From positions 310,001 through 374,000 of the forward strand of contig VYZB01000524.1 in assembly GCA_013397455.1 (NCBI GenBank): a DNA stretch of 64,000 nucleotides. Direction: 5' to 3'. Each line of letters opens with the position of its first letter. Positions within the stretch are counted from its first letter, which is position 1. The position numbers were made by a program, and so were the translations under genes. Origin of the DNA: Crotophaga sulcirostris. Lineage: Eukaryota; Chordata; Aves; Cuculiformes; Crotophagidae. Below are positions 11,593-24,708 of this stretch, piece after piece. A model generated the notes under the pieces. It did not search any database. It was not told the DNA's origin and saw only the letters and a list, made by a program, of their open reading frames with translations.

Positions 11593-14500
11593 AAGACACA
11601 GACACAAAGGCCTGGGTCAGTGAGAGGAGGGAGGGAAAGGAAGAGTTGGAGGCTGTCTTTAATGATTTTGGGGGGAACAGTGGTGAATATTTTATTCCTG
11701 CAGATATTGGGGTACAAGCTCAGACACTGTTTCACACTAGTTACAGAGCTGTCAAGTTGGGGGGATGATATGGGAATGCTGACTGCTAAGTGGGAAGCTG
11801 GCCTTTCCCAGAAGGAGGTGTCCCTCAGTGATGTGTGTGACAGAGACCCAACAGCATCTTCTGTCCCGGTGCTCCCAGCAAATGCTTCAGGCCTGAAAAA
11901 GAGGAAAACAGCAAAATGTATCAACAGATGGCATCACTGATGGATGAGGAGAGGCAGCAACTGGATCCCTTCCTACCTCTATCTGCAAGACAGGTATGGA
12001 CTTTTCTTAACTCAGAGCAGCTTAACCATTTCGAGAAGAGGGAACATTTCCACTTGCCCAGTAAGAATAGAAATGTTGCTGAAATGAGGCAAATTCTCCA
12101 GCAAATCAGATGCATGGACTCCCCTGGAAAGAGAGGATGTCAACACCTTCAGCACCACATTTGGCAGACTGCTTTGCTTCTTGGCACTGTTCTGCAGATG
12201 TGTGCAGAGCAGCTCCTGTTGGACTGGATGGTGACCCAACTTCGCCACGAGCTTTCTGGAGTGAAAGGTTACGGCAACAAGGCAGGATGGAGAGCTCGTC
12301 TCGTGGCTGCTGCCAGAGAGCTTTCCCTTGCTTTCTGCACACTCCCACCTCTCTGCCCTGACTGCTTCTTGTCTTCACTTCCCACACTAAAGTCCTCACA
12401 GCAGGGACCAAGCCCTGAACAGTTCAGGTCTGACAGCAGCCATAAGAGTCTGTAATGGTGAGGAAGAGGAGGAGGATCTGGGCAGTTGAGTTGGGGAAAT
12501 ACCAGAAATGATTGTTGCACTGCTGTGGGGCAGCAGAACACTCTAGGAAGTCCCAAGGAGATGAAATGGTCTTCTAATGCTGGAAAAGGGCCAGAGATCA
12601 TTGTTACAAGACTAACCATGCAGAGATCCCTGAACACAAAAACACAGGGACTGCAAGTCCCCCCTAAAGCTGAATAACAAGCTTACTGCCAGCTACTCAG
12701 CTCAAGCAACTTATCTTTGTGAACTCCTTTGCCGTGATAGAAAGAAGCCCGGAAAAAAGACCTCAATGCTTTGAAGTGACTGCTGAAATTATTGCCAAGG
12801 ACTCATGGCAAAAGATCGTGGGAAAAGACTTTCTATTGATTCTTTTTTTAAACTAGTATCTTAAAGCTTCCTCATCTTGGCCAAGGAAACGTAACCATTC
12901 ACTATTGCCTGCTGTTCAGAATAGCTCCTGTATCCATTTATCATGTACCAGAAGACACAAGCTACATTTTCTAGGGCTGTAACTCCATTGGAAAAGTTTT
13001 CAGTTAAGGTGAAGGCAGCTCTTCAGTTCTGGTTAGGTTATATATATTTTTAAATCCTCTAAAGCATCTACATTTTGAATCTCAATCCCTTATGAACAAT
13101 TGGAGCACTGTGGTTGCCAGCCAGAGGCCAGCTGAGAAGCAGAGGTGAGAACCCCTGTTGCAAGAGCTGTGGGACAAATGTCCCTTGGTAGGAGGTGCCA
13201 TACCTGTCTGTGAAATTGCAACGCAGAGGTTCTTCTTCTAAGTTGTTGCTATTGCTTATGCTGGGAGATTCTAAATAACTGTAATTAAGTACATGAGTGT
13301 CCAAGAGAGCCAGAAAAAAGCAGCACCAGGAGGGCTTGGGAGATCTGACAATGTCTGCTTGGAAGCACCCACCTCTACCAGTAAGTTGCTATAGGCTGTT
13401 CTGGCTTTCCTAGGGCGGAAAGATTTCAGCAGATCACCAATTCCTATATGTGTACTAAGTCTCTTTGATGAAGTGGGTGCTATAATTCACCTCCAAGCAC
13501 CAGTGTGAGCTATTTCTCCACTAACAGTGGATAGACTTCACCCAGAAAAATGCTCTGTGGGGATCAGCCTAGGTAGGGACAGCAGGAATCAGTGTTCATT
13601 GAGGACAGTGGAACAAATGGAATTCTTCTGTACAGGGGGATGTAAAGGGAACACATGGCCAAGAACAAATCTGCCTGGGAAAGAAATGACAACTTGTGCT
13701 CCCTGGGCAAGAGAGCCTGGATCCTGTGCCTGATTCAGCCAGTGACCTTGGGGAAGTGGCCTTGGCCGTATCTACACAAAGACAATCAGGAAAATGAATT
13801 AACCTTCGCAAATTAGGTGAGCTAAACTCCATTACACTGTCTGTGTGGGCATTCCCATTCAGAATTCAAGTAGCCTCCACCTATCCTAGCATGCCTCACA
13901 TCCACAATAAATGAGAGGAAATCAAGCTCAGCTCTTTTCCATTATCAGTAGGAGTATTCATATAAGTGTTTTAAGTGCATATGAGTGTTTTAACTAAACC
14001 ACTATAACGTCCAACTTTCTGTTCCTTCAGACTGATGATCCCTGGTGGTCTCACTTTTCTTTGTCTTTCTGCCATGCTGTGTATTTGGACAAGGATATCT
14101 GGAGTCTGTAGATGAAGGAGCAGTTCTATATGCACAGACCATGCCTACTGCAAGACAGCATAACCTGTAGATGAGTCTTTTCTGTAAGCAGTAGCAGTGC
14201 AATGGAAAAGCTGTTGCTATAGGTAAGAGAATGTCTATCAGATTGGATTGATTGGAACCCAGCTAAATAAAGTCTGATGGATGCAGACCCTGGACACAGG
14301 GGAGACTTCGGCTTCCTTGGCCCTAGAACCGCAGTGGGGCTGGATGCAAGTAATCCAGGAGATCTGAGGAGTGTCTTGAAGATAATTTCCTTGAGGTAAT
14401 CAATGAGGTAACATGGGGAAATGCTCTGCTGGAGCCATGATTCATAAACCTGGAAGAGATGACCAGACGTGGGAAAGCTGAGGGCAACCTTGGTTGTAAC

Positions 14501-15087
14501 AGCTATGAGATGGCAGAGTTCCAACTACTGAAATAGGGATGCAAGGCACATAGCAGAACCCCAACCCCAGATGCAAAGCAGGTTTCAGCTTCTTTGTGGA
14601 TCTGCTTAGAAAGATCCTGTGTAAGACTGCCCTGGAAGGAAAAGAGGCCGAGACAGCTGGTACATCTTCATGGACCATCTCCTCCAAGCCCAAGAATGGG
14701 CCATTGCTATCCAGATGAAGTCAAGCAAGTGAAGCAGAATCCAGCACCAAAGAACAGGGGATGCCTGACTGAGCACACAGACAACCTGGAGAGGGGCTGA
14801 CCAAGTCCTGTAGGGTACACAGACATAGCTCAGCTGCAGTGGGAACTAGCAACAGATGTGAAGGGTACTGAGGAGGCTCCACTGGCAGCAGAAGGAAGGC
14901 AGAGGAAGAGCTTGCCCTGCAGCTCACTGGAGGAGGACATAATGACAGCAGAGTAGCTGGAGTACTCAAAGCCTTCTTTGACTTGGTTGTTACTGTTGAG
15001 GTTTGCCCTCAATCCTCCCAGGTCCATGATCCTAGCAGCAGAGTCTGTAGCGGTGAAGCATTATCCATGCTAGAGATAGATTGACTT
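11593..15087. other. No supported gene; one unexplained 179-codon frame
   Basis: The plus-strand frame 11916-12455 is uninterrupted for 179 codons and its first 60 residues look somewhat protein-like (charged, mixed composition). It matches no family I know and has no splice or codon evidence. The rest of the interval holds only short frames and no recognised repeat. Confidence 0.35.
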
Positions 15088-15990
15088 AGGACACACCTGA
15101 GCCATCTGCACATACACAAGCCCATAGGACTGGTGGGATGCGCTCAGAGGTGGAAGGAGATGAAGGAGATGGCTGATGCCATGACAAGGCTCCTTGCTGA
15201 TCTCTTTGGAAGATCACCTCAGTTGGGATGTTTGTGATGAGTGAGAAAAGACAAACCTCACACCCAGCTTCGAGCAGGGCAAGAAGGAGAGTTTGGTGAC
15301 TACAGCCTGCCCAACCTCACCTCTGTTCCTGGGAAGGTGATGGAGCAAATCCTCCCAGCAATCCCTGCCAAGCACTTGAAGGTCAAGAAGGGAACATTCA
15401 GGAGGGATTTACAAAGGGCACATTGTGCCTGACCAACCTGACTACTCCGAATGGCAAGGAAACTGGCTGTGTGGATAAGAAGAGAACAGTGGAAGTGATT
15501 TCCCTTGACTGAGGTAAAGCCTTCAATGCACTCTCCTTATAGCCAGACTGGGGACACAGGGACCTGATAAACAGAAAAGAAGACAGCTAGAAATTAAGTT
15601 GGACTATTGCATTCACAGGGTGACAATTCACAGTACAAGAGACCTTATTGCAGCCCTTGTTACTTAAAAGGTGGGTGTGAGAAAGATGGGGACAGACATT
15701 TTAGCAGGACCTGTTGCATTAGGACAACACAAAATGGTTTTAACCTAAAAGAGGTGAGATTTAGGCTAGATATAACAAAGAAAGTTTTTACTTTAAGGGT
15801 GGTGAAACACTAGTACAGATTGCCCAGAATAGTGGCAGAAAACCCTTCCCTGGAAACACTCAAGGTCAGGTCGGACGGGGCTCTGAGCAACCTGATTGAG
15901 TTTAAGATGGTCCTGGTCATTGCAGGGGCCTGGATTGAATGATCTTTAGTGGTCTTTTCTAACCCAAATCATTCTGTGATTCTGTGAAAG
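15088..15990 (+). mobile_element. Old, decayed CR1 with RT-domain start and 3' end
   Basis: Degenerate sense CR1. At about 15088-15210 it matches the pre-RT text (S/G-P-D-G-M-H then ELAD). At 15300-15530 it matches the early RT block (P-V-S-L-T-S-V-P-G-K-V-M-E-Q and the D-F-x-K-A-F region). A deletion then removes most of RT. From about 15636 it continues with the C-terminal 'LKGG' block and 3' UTR, ending in ATTCTGTG. Many stops and indels show that it is far older than the tail-only copies nearby. Confidence 0.82.
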
Positions 15991-16009
15991 TCCACTGGGC
16001 AACTCATTA

Positions 16010-16780
16010 CTGTTGAGATCCTGGAGGGACTGGTACTGAGGCCAGTACTGGTTTAAAGCTTTCCTGTTGACCTGGGTAATTGGCCAAAGTGCATTCTTAT
16101 GAATTTTTCAGATTGCACCAAAGGAAGCCATGTGAAGGGAAGCACTCAACACCCAAGAGGCTGCAGCTGCTGTTCACAGGGATTCAACAGGCTGGTGAAA
16201 TGGGCAGGCACCACCAGCAGGTGCACAGTCCTAGTGGCATAACCTCAGGAGGGAACAGGACAGGCTGGCTGGATGGAAAGCAACTTGGCAGAAAGCAGCT
16301 TTGCAGAAAAGGAGATGAGATTCTTGGTAAATAAGAAGCTGAGCAAGAGTCAATACGGTGTCTACAGCGAAGGCTGACTGCACTCTCAGCTGTGTTAGCA
16401 AAAGCATAGCCAGTACATGAAGGGAAGGGATAACTTCTCTCTGTTTGCCCCTTCTGAGACTGCTTCTGAAACACTGGGTCCAGTTTGGGACTTCCTAGGA
16501 CAAAACCAACATTGACAGATTGGAGGACATCCAGCAGAGGCCACCAGTGTGGTCGAGGGGCTGAAACACAAGAGGTATGAGGAGAAACATAGACAGCTGG
16601 GCTTGTTCAGCCTGGAGGAGAGCAGGCAGAAGACCTAGCTGCTTTCTGCAGCTGCCTGAAGGAAGGGGTAGAAAAGACAGAAGGATTCTTGGAGGTGCAG
16701 GGCAGAAGGCTGGAATGCAGAAAATTCCTGGTAGATACAAGGAAAAACATTTTCTGCTCATGTCAGAAAGAAAGAGTAGG
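16010..16780 (+). mobile_element. Second old CR1, RT middle to C-terminus
   Basis: Diverged sense CR1. It opens with text equivalent to the PQG-V-L-GPVLF block (ggtactgaggccagtactgg). It then has the 'ggaaagcaacttggcag' and 'gagcaagagtcaatac' blocks and the 'agctgggcttgttcagcc' block. It is interrupted near 16780, and its 3' end seems to resume at 17205. No frame survives. Confidence 0.78.
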
Positions 16781-17204
16781 ACTGTTTAATGAGAGGGGAT
16801 GACCCAGGAGCAAAGGGTGACCTGAGCACAGACAGTGCTCTTGCTTACCATAGCACAGTCCTGCAGCACCTGACCAGAGTGAGCAGAGCATGGTGATGGT
16901 AACAGGGTCCATCAATAGTTCCAGACAAGGGCAGGTAATGACCAGGGCCAGGGTCCATCCAGGGAGTCCACTCAGGAGCGAGGACCAGAGGCAGGGCTGG
17001 AAACAAGGCTGCAACATGATTCAAGGTCTATATGGGAGACCATACTGGAAGCAGATATACCTACAAAGTAGGCCAGGCATGGGCTGAAAGCCCAGGGCTG
17101 GGCTTAAATTGAGCTTCCAAGCCCCTGGGAGAGTCTGTGGTTTGAGGCCCCAGGTAGGGCAATTTAAGCTCAATTACAGTGTCAATGTGTCAAATGCCAA
17201 GAAG
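16781..17204. other. Unidentified ~420-bp insertion within old CR1
   Basis: Non-CR1 sequence separating two parts of one old CR1. It contains a hairpin near its right side: arms aattgagctt (17107-17116) and aagctcaatt (17166-17175), with an inner cctggg/cccagg stem. It may be a non-autonomous transposon or LTR piece. I do not recognise the family and see no certain target duplication. Confidence 0.4.
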
Positions 17205-17352
17205 GGCAGTGGGAGTCTCCATCCATAGAGGTACTCAACCCTCTACTGGACACAGCCCCGAGCAACCCGATCTAGGCTTACCCTGCTCTGATCTAGGCTT
17301 GAACTGGAGACCTCCTGAGGTCTATGCTGACCTGCGTTGTTTTATGATCTAA
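17205..17352 (+). mobile_element. 3' end of the interrupted old CR1
   Basis: Matches an old CR1 3' UTR type: 'gagtctccatccatagagg', 'actggacacagccccgagc', then a gap and 'ctggagacctcctgaggtc' and a degenerate ATGATCT end. It most likely belongs to the copy that starts at 16010. Confidence 0.7.
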
Positions 17353-19191
17353 GTCTGAACTTTCACATCGCAGGCACAGTTCCAAGCTCACCTGCAGGTC
17401 CTCACAGGAAAGGGATGCTTGCATCATGATGGCAATCTATTTCACGATTTGAGGATGCTCTCCATCATCATGTTTTGGCACTGCTGATGAGGGGTAGAGA
17501 AGTTCTCCTTCCATGTCCATATAATCTGGATAAGTGGAATAGAAAGTGCATAATAAAGTAATAATAATTATGATAGTTCCTTTCTAGAATGATTAATCTA
17601 ACAGCTAATCAAGGAGCCAGTCTCATCCCTATTCATAGGAAAAGGTGTTTGCCAAAGCTAATCCTTTGAGCTTGCCCGTACCTTTCCATCATTGACTCCA
17701 CATGTCTTCAAAGCTCCGACGAAACCTGTGAGATGTGCCATCAAATTCACCCTTGCTCACAAGTGAGGAGAGTGACATTCAGAGAAGCCACGTAATTTGT
17801 TTGGAGACACGGTGAGCTCTGTGTTGGGCACATCATCAAAGCACTGGATGTACCTGCCTCGTGTTCCCACTTCAAGTGTGTTTCACCCTACTTTTTAAAT
17901 CTGGACATAGTCCACTCTCACAGCTCAGCTGATGGCTGGGAACACTTTAAGCAGCAGAAATGCAGGTGGGTTTCTGAGCCTTGCAACCAAATCCCTAAGG
18001 ACACACACCTTCCCCTCTGTTCACACTACTTTTATTTCCCTGCTGCTCCCAATTTGAAGTCCTTTCCTGGGGCACTTTCAATAGGATGTCTGGAAAAATC
18101 AGATGCTTTTTTCTTCCTTTTTTTTTTTTTCAATTTAAGGAGATAATAATTCCGGAGATCATTGTGTGGATGCTCTACCAGACAATCAGAGAAGCTCCGC
18201 CACTGAACTGCTGGCAGTAGGTGGACTGCGAGGTGCTCTCTGCTCCTGTCACCTGCCAGAAGTCCCCCACCTTTCCTTAAGCAGATCCATGGATGGGTTG
18301 TTGTGTATTTTTTGTTGTGGTTGTTGATTGCTGACATAAAAGAAGCTGGTGACACGGTTTCAAGCTGAATATCCAAGATGACCTCATTAACATCACTGCA
18401 GAGGAGCCCTTTAAAAAACATCAGTCACGTTCAGTAGCGCTAAGTGGAAGAGAAACAGTTCTGTGTTTTCTTGATCAATTGCTTAAAATTCAAGGTCGAG
18501 GTGCAGAGCAGGGAGGACTCCCCGCCAGGCACTGCAGGCTGGGGCTGAGGGCTTTTTTGGAAAATAGTGATGCTGTCGTACTGGAGAAAATCCATGCGCT
18601 CCCTCAGAGGAACACTATTGGGAATAAATGCTGGAAGCTGTTCCACTTGAGCAGATGGCTGAAAAACTTTGGCTGAGAAATAAATTGAGTATGACGGTCT
18701 GAGGGCCAATCACAGATGGATGAAATTCTAGTGATGTCCCAAATGTCCTGAACATAGAAGGTTCTCTTCTTTCCCCTTTTGTGCTAAAATCCATAGAAGG
18801 ATTTTTAGTACAGACTGAAAAAATGTTGATGGAGTGAGACACAGCGATAATGGTTTAACATCTTCTGGATCAGCACTGTGTTTAGAGGAGCCCTGAGATT
18901 CTGCTGCCTCGAGGTCAGCAGTGGAGGAAAGAGCTGACTGTACATGGACCATGACAGGGGGCTGGGCAATGCCCCGCTGCACAACTGCAGTGGGAATCCC
19001 ATGCTGATCCAGACACAGCCTACTGTCCGCATGCAACACCAGGCATTCAGACACTTCTGCTAAAGACGAGCTTTGCAGAAACCAAAAGCAAATTATTATT
19101 TCTTCAGGGTAGGCTGGAAAACTGTGCTCCGAACATGGAGTTAGGTGGAAAATTCACTAGAAACTCCTTTTCTTCGTTTCAGGTCACCTCC
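17353..19191. other. No gene seen; contains poly-T tract
   Basis: AT-rich with a T-rich run near 18107-18131. The interval around 18440-18700 keeps an AT/GC-mixed look but shows no specific signature. No supported gene. Confidence 0.45.
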
Positions 19192-19400
19192 ATTGCCCAG
19201 AGAAGCCATGTCTCCCCATCCCTGGAGCTGTTCAAAGCCAGGTTGGATGGGGCTTTGAGCCTCCTGATCCAGTGGGAGGTGTCCCTGCCCATGGCAGGGG
19301 ATGGAACTGAATGGCCTTTGAGATCCCTTCCAACCCAAACCATTCTATGACTCTATGATAGGATTCTATGATTTCATGATATGATTCTACGATTCCATAT
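19192..19400 (+). mobile_element. CR1 3' UTR fragment with degenerate tail
   Basis: Sense CR1 from the 'cattgcccagagaag' box to a long tail of imperfect ATTCTATG/ATTTCATG units. Confidence 0.92.
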
Positions 19401-21727
19401 ACCCAGGGATGACCGTTGAGGCTTATAACCTTAACAACCATTCTCCCTCCAGTGCAGCACATAAAAAGGAGCCGTGAGCACTCGGTTTCAAATCATGGGC
19501 TCTGAGATTCAACCCAAAGTGAATCCTGTACTTCAGTTTGTTTCTGCCCAGACTCAGAAGTGAGATGAGCCACATTTCAAGCGGCACGTGTCTTTCATGT
19601 CCTGAAAACACCCAGATCCTCTCTTCCCAGTTCCTCAACTAACAGGATGCTGTAAGATCTGGAAGAGATCGCCTGTTTCATTAGGTTAGCATAGCCTGGC
19701 AATCAACAGTACCCGAGACCAGCGTGGTTCCCCTGCAATCCAGTCCTCTGTAATGGGAGAACCAGAAGACAGAGCAATCCTGTGCCCTTTCTAATAGACA
19801 GAAGAGGCCACACAACCACCATATTTAGATTTCTTTCCTTGTACAGCTCCTCACCCCCCTTTACTACCTCTCATTATGGAAAAAGCTCGTGCACATGAAG
19901 GCTCTTATAACCCAGCCCAAAAGTGCAATCTCATGGGGCAACCTCAGTAGCTTCCAACAGGAAACATCTTCTGTGATCAAGTGGCCAGCTGGACTAGTTA
20001 AGAGGGAATTTAATCATTGTTTCAACAACACAGGAAACCAGAAGAACATGGAGTTACAAGAAGGGTCTATGCTGCCTGTGAACTCTTTGTACCAACTTGC
20101 ATTAGTGTGTGCAGTTTAATTGGGTAGAAGCTAGTGATGTGTGGTCAGGTCAATGACAGCTGTGGCACATAAGACCATGCTATGAGGACTCATCAGGATG
20201 CACTGGAAGTGATATGAGAGGTAGATAGGGTTACAGTAATTCCTGGCAGCACTACCTGAAAATGCTGGACTTAAGGCTGAAAAGGCTGATCTTAGCCTGC
20301 ATCTGCAGGGCCCAGCAACATCTTTATGAAATGAGCTTATCAGAAATGCTGCTTATATCTACCAGCCAGCGGCTGGTATGTGCTATATTAACCACCTTCA
20401 GCCCTTTGTGTCAGGTGCCCCTTGAAAATCCACAGTTGGAAACCAGTCTTTGTGGCTCAGGAATGTGTTTGTGGATTTTAAGAAATACATGTTCACACTC
20501 ATATCGTCTTTGTGGGTTCCAGTCCCAAGAACAAAGGAGACAAAGAACTGCCTCACGAGGAACTGTCTTAATTGCTGAGAAAGTAGTTAATGAAATTCCC
20601 ATGGGAAGGTGTGAAACTTACTCCGTCTGTGCAGGGAGCAGGACCTCCCGTGCCCCTGTGACTGCTTTGGCCAACCTTACTTTGCTTTACGTTTGCAGGT
20701 TGAGCCTGGCACTTGGGCTGCCCTGCTTGGCCCAACACCAAGCTGGCACAGGATTTTTAAATACTGGAAAAGACTCTCCACTGCAGATAGAGGAGTTTTA
20801 GTCTTGGACTGGGCCCTGATTTTGCGCTGTGGTCAAACAGAAAGCAGGAGTCCAGATTGGGAGAAGTTTTTGCCCTCTGCTCCAAGAATGCAGTTGTAGA
20901 TCCCACAGGGCACAGACAGTGTAGGCAGAGAGGAGGGGTGGCATGCACACCGGGGACAGCACTTCACTCTTTGTCTCAGCATATGTGCAGGGCCCCTTGC
21001 TGTCTCTCTCTATTGTCAATCTCAGACCATGACTGTAGCACCAGGCAGCACAAAGGTCTACCTTGGCCCAAAAGCCTGTCTCCAGCACTGACCAGTATAT
21101 AGGACAGGACAATCATGGACAAACTGTTCCCTATGATATTCTTCCCATCGGCAATAGTTCATGTGTTAGAGACTTCCCAACTCAGAACTAAAGTCTTTAT
21201 ATTTAGTCATCCTCAGCAGACTTATTTTCCATGACCTTGTTTGTGAGTTTGTACCCCCCAGTAAAGTCAGAAATTCAGATACTTTGTTATAAGCACTTTC
21301 TTTACCATTTCCTGATTAATCATCCCCACCACTATGGTCGTTACAGCAGTTCCTAGAGACCAAGCAATTGTAGGGCTCATTGGTTAGGCACCATGTAGCA
21401 CACAGTTCTCACGTCAGAGAGCTATGATGGAGTAACTGAGCAGAACCATCAGTGGGATGTGGACAAAGTCACATCCCCAGGAGGAAGACATGGGAGGTGA
21501 CTGGTGACAGGGTACACATTGAGCAGGAAGGCACTGGAGGAAATGGGAAAGAATGTCAGACAACAGTGAGGCAAGGGTACAAGAGAAGTGAAATCGGAGA
21601 TGCAGAGAGATTAAATAATTGGCATTATAAACAGCATAGGTGAGAGTTTGTTACTGAATCTTGTAATCTAATTATTACCATGTGGCATGGTCATTTCCTG
21701 CCATTCTAATGGACCACTCATCCTTTA
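19401..21727. other. No gene seen
   Basis: The longest frame is 179 codons (20262-20801, plus) without recognisable features. No repeat identified. Confidence 0.4.
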
Positions 21728-22004
21728 ATCATGGAATCATGGAATGGTCTGGGTTGGAAGGGACCTCAAAGCCCATCCAGTTCCAACTCCCTGCCATGGG
21801 CAGGGACACCTCCCGCTGGATCAGAGGGCTCAAAGCCTCATCCAGCCTGGCCCTGAACACCTTCTCCCTCATCCTATCCCTGCACTCCCTGATCAAGAGC
21901 CCCTCCCTAGTTTTCCCGGAGCCCCTTTCAGTACTGGGAGGCTGCTCTATGCTCTCCTCGCAACATTCTCTTCTCCAGGCTGCAAAACCCCAACTCTCTT
22001 TAAG
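21728..22004 (-). mobile_element. CR1 antisense, internally deleted
   Basis: CR1 tail and 3' UTR in antisense. A jump from 'tggccctgaacacc' to 'ttctccctcatcctatccc' drops about 100 bases of the usual sequence. It then has the ORF2 C-terminus, stopping at 'ccccaactctcttta'. Confidence 0.92.
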
Positions 22005-24377
22005 TTTGGAAAAACAACAACAACCGATTGTTGACAGAGATAACATCTTCAGGAAGAGTCACACTGCCTGGGGCACGCATGCGTTGATGCTACACTTAAC
22101 GTTTCTGAGTTACTCAGAAATGAAAATGTTGATGTTTAGGTGCAGGTCTCCTGGGCTTCTGTGCATGGTACAGCAGACCTGAGACACAGCAGATGCGACC
22201 TTGTGAGAATTCACTTTCATGCAGACATAGGGGATTTAAGTGGTGGGGCTGACTTTGCCCTACAACACATACGTGAGCCAGCAAGCAGGAGACTCATACA
22301 TGAGAAAATAGAAGGGGATTGATGGGAGGATGGAGAACAAACTTTGAAAACACCAATGCAAAGAGGCGTGGATGTGTTCGCAAAGAATTCATGACTCAAA
22401 AAGAGGAGGTAAAAGTCCTGGACTGTGCATCCTCAGCTGATAATGCCGCTTTTCCCATCTTTATGCAGACATGAGCCCTTCCCACCACAGGAAGTGCCAG
22501 TGCTGCCATAGCAGGTGGTGTTCCACGTGCCATGTCACAGCGAGATAGGAGCCTTCTAGTGATGGTGCTGTAGCTGCTGGGAGAACTGACCCAAGTGTGA
22601 CCTAGCACATCTGGAAGGCAGGAATGGGGGAACCTGGTGTCTTCCCCAGGGGCATGTGAAAATCAAATGAAGCCTCTCAGCCTAGGAAAGGGGTTGTTGG
22701 CTTGAGAACACGAATCTATCTGACACGCAAAGCCCTGAGTCCCTGTTCTGTTGCAGGTTCCTGGAGCCATAGGTACCTGTGCAGAGAGTGCTGCCCTTGA
22801 AGTCCCATCCAAGTGGTTTATTTCTCAGCTACACACCACTGAACATGCTAAGACCTTCATTTGAGAAGAGAGCAAAGCAGGGATGTGCTTTTCCTGGAAT
22901 TTCAGCCAGTTCTGGGGGTGTGTTTAAAGGCAGCAAAGATTGTCTTCTAGCCCCACAGAGAGACAAGGACTTGAGGTCCAAGACGGAGCAGACCAGAACC
23001 ATCCACTAAGCTGAACTCAGACAGCATATCTCAAGAAAAAGGACTGGATCTTATCTGCTTTTTCAGGAAACACCAGCAATTTCAACAGCCAGTTTGATTA
23101 AATGAGATCAAACCTCCTCCAATGATTGATCCAGAGGACACAGCCACATGGAGGTAGTTGACAAGTTGCACCAGCAGTGCACAGGACACGGAGGTGTTGG
23201 TGACAAGGGTGAATCCGCAACACAGCCAGGCAGAGTTCTTGGCTCTTGTGGTGCTGCCTTGATCTGGCAAAGCTGACCAGAGCAGCAAACATGCAAGGGT
23301 GGGAGAGAACCAAAGGGAACTGTTTATAGCTGGGTGCTGCATTCAGTGGAAACCAGCAGAGCACTGGTTGAGGACTCCACAGCTATGCTGGGTACCACAT
23401 GCCATCTGGGTTGAAGACCTCGAGGGGTTTTGTGAGGCCATGAGGGGTGGGTGCACATGGTGTCTGCCAGAAAATAAGTGCTCACTCTGCCCACATCAGA
23501 AGGCACGTGTAAAAGCATGAATTCCTCCCTCCTACCGACCACACACTGCTATGAAGGCACTGCAACACTCCTGGAGAGAAGTTGAAAGGGCACAGGGTGT
23601 CAATAAGTCTGAATACTTCCCTTGGCACCTCTGGAGGAGCAATGATGGGGAGCAGAATATTTTGCTTAATCCGTATTGTCCCAGTTCCTTTGGGAATTCT
23701 TCGTTGCCTGATAGGAAAATTATGTTCTCTAAAAAAAAAAAAAATTTGAGGTGTTTTCTCATCCCCGCTTGGCAGATTTGTGATTTAGCAGCAACCACAT
23801 CTTCTTGTTTCACCTCCACATAGTAGCCAATGTGGCTTTCTGAGCCCTGTAGAAATTGTAAAGTCCTCCTGGAGGGGCCAGGACCTTCTTCCACTACGAT
23901 GGGCATAGCTAAGGCCCCGGGGAAATCCCTGGTTTCACTCTGTTAGATTTCTGACTTCACGTGCAGGATTTGGGAATGTGTTTTCCTCCTGAAAACCAAG
24001 GGAAGAAATCTGTTTGAGTGTGTCTCTGAAACAGAAGTTACCAGAGGTGCAGGACAAAAAGAACAGAAACCTGCTCCTAAAAAAGCTCATATGCACAACC
24101 TGACCTGATTCCTTTAGACAAACGTACCTACAATATCAGCCGAACCTGTAATGTTGGCAGCGCTGCCTGGAGCAGTAGAACCCAGGCAACCCTGCTCTGC
24201 AGCAGAATCATGAATCTCCCCCCGCCACTGGCCTTCCACCAGTCAATGCTGCGCAGCCAGTTCTCCAATACCTGCAGGCTCAATAACCGCTGCTGTAACC
24301 AGAGGTTTCGTGCTTGATGTTTAAGGGAGGGCTGCTCAGCACTGTGCAGCACTCATCTCAACAATTCTGCTGCTGTG
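22005..24377. other. No gene seen; A14 tract at ~23733
   Basis: Mixed composition, short frames only, one A-run at about 23733-23746. No supported gene or repeat. Confidence 0.42.
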
Positions 24378-24708
24378 GATCATAGAATCACAGAATGGTT
24401 TGGGTTGGAAGGGACATCAAAGCCCATCCAGTTCCACTCCCTGCCATGGGCAAGGACACCTCCCATTGGATCAGGAGGCTCAAAGCCCCATCCAACCTGG
24501 CCTTCAACACCTCCAGGGATGGGGCAGCCAACACTGCTCTGGGCAACCTGGGCCAAGGCCTCCGCACCCTCACAGCAAAACATTTCTCCCTAAGATCTCA
24601 TCTCAATCTCCCCTCTTTCAGCTGAAAATTATTTCCCCTCATCCTATGCCTGCACTCCCTGATCAAGAGCCCCTCCCTAGCTTTCCTGTAGGTCCCCTTT
24701 AAGTAATG
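24378..24708 (-). mobile_element. CR1 antisense 3' fragment
   Basis: It runs from the tail (catagaatcacagaatgg) through the 3' UTR into the ORF2 end, stopping at 'agctttcctgtaggtcccc'. It has the intact order of CR1 boxes. Several overlapping short frames on both strands are by-products. Confidence 0.93.

Noticed and set aside
11916..12455. 179-codon plus frame with a protein-like first third
   Set aside because: No recognised family and no second copy or splice evidence. Kept only as a note in the interval entry.
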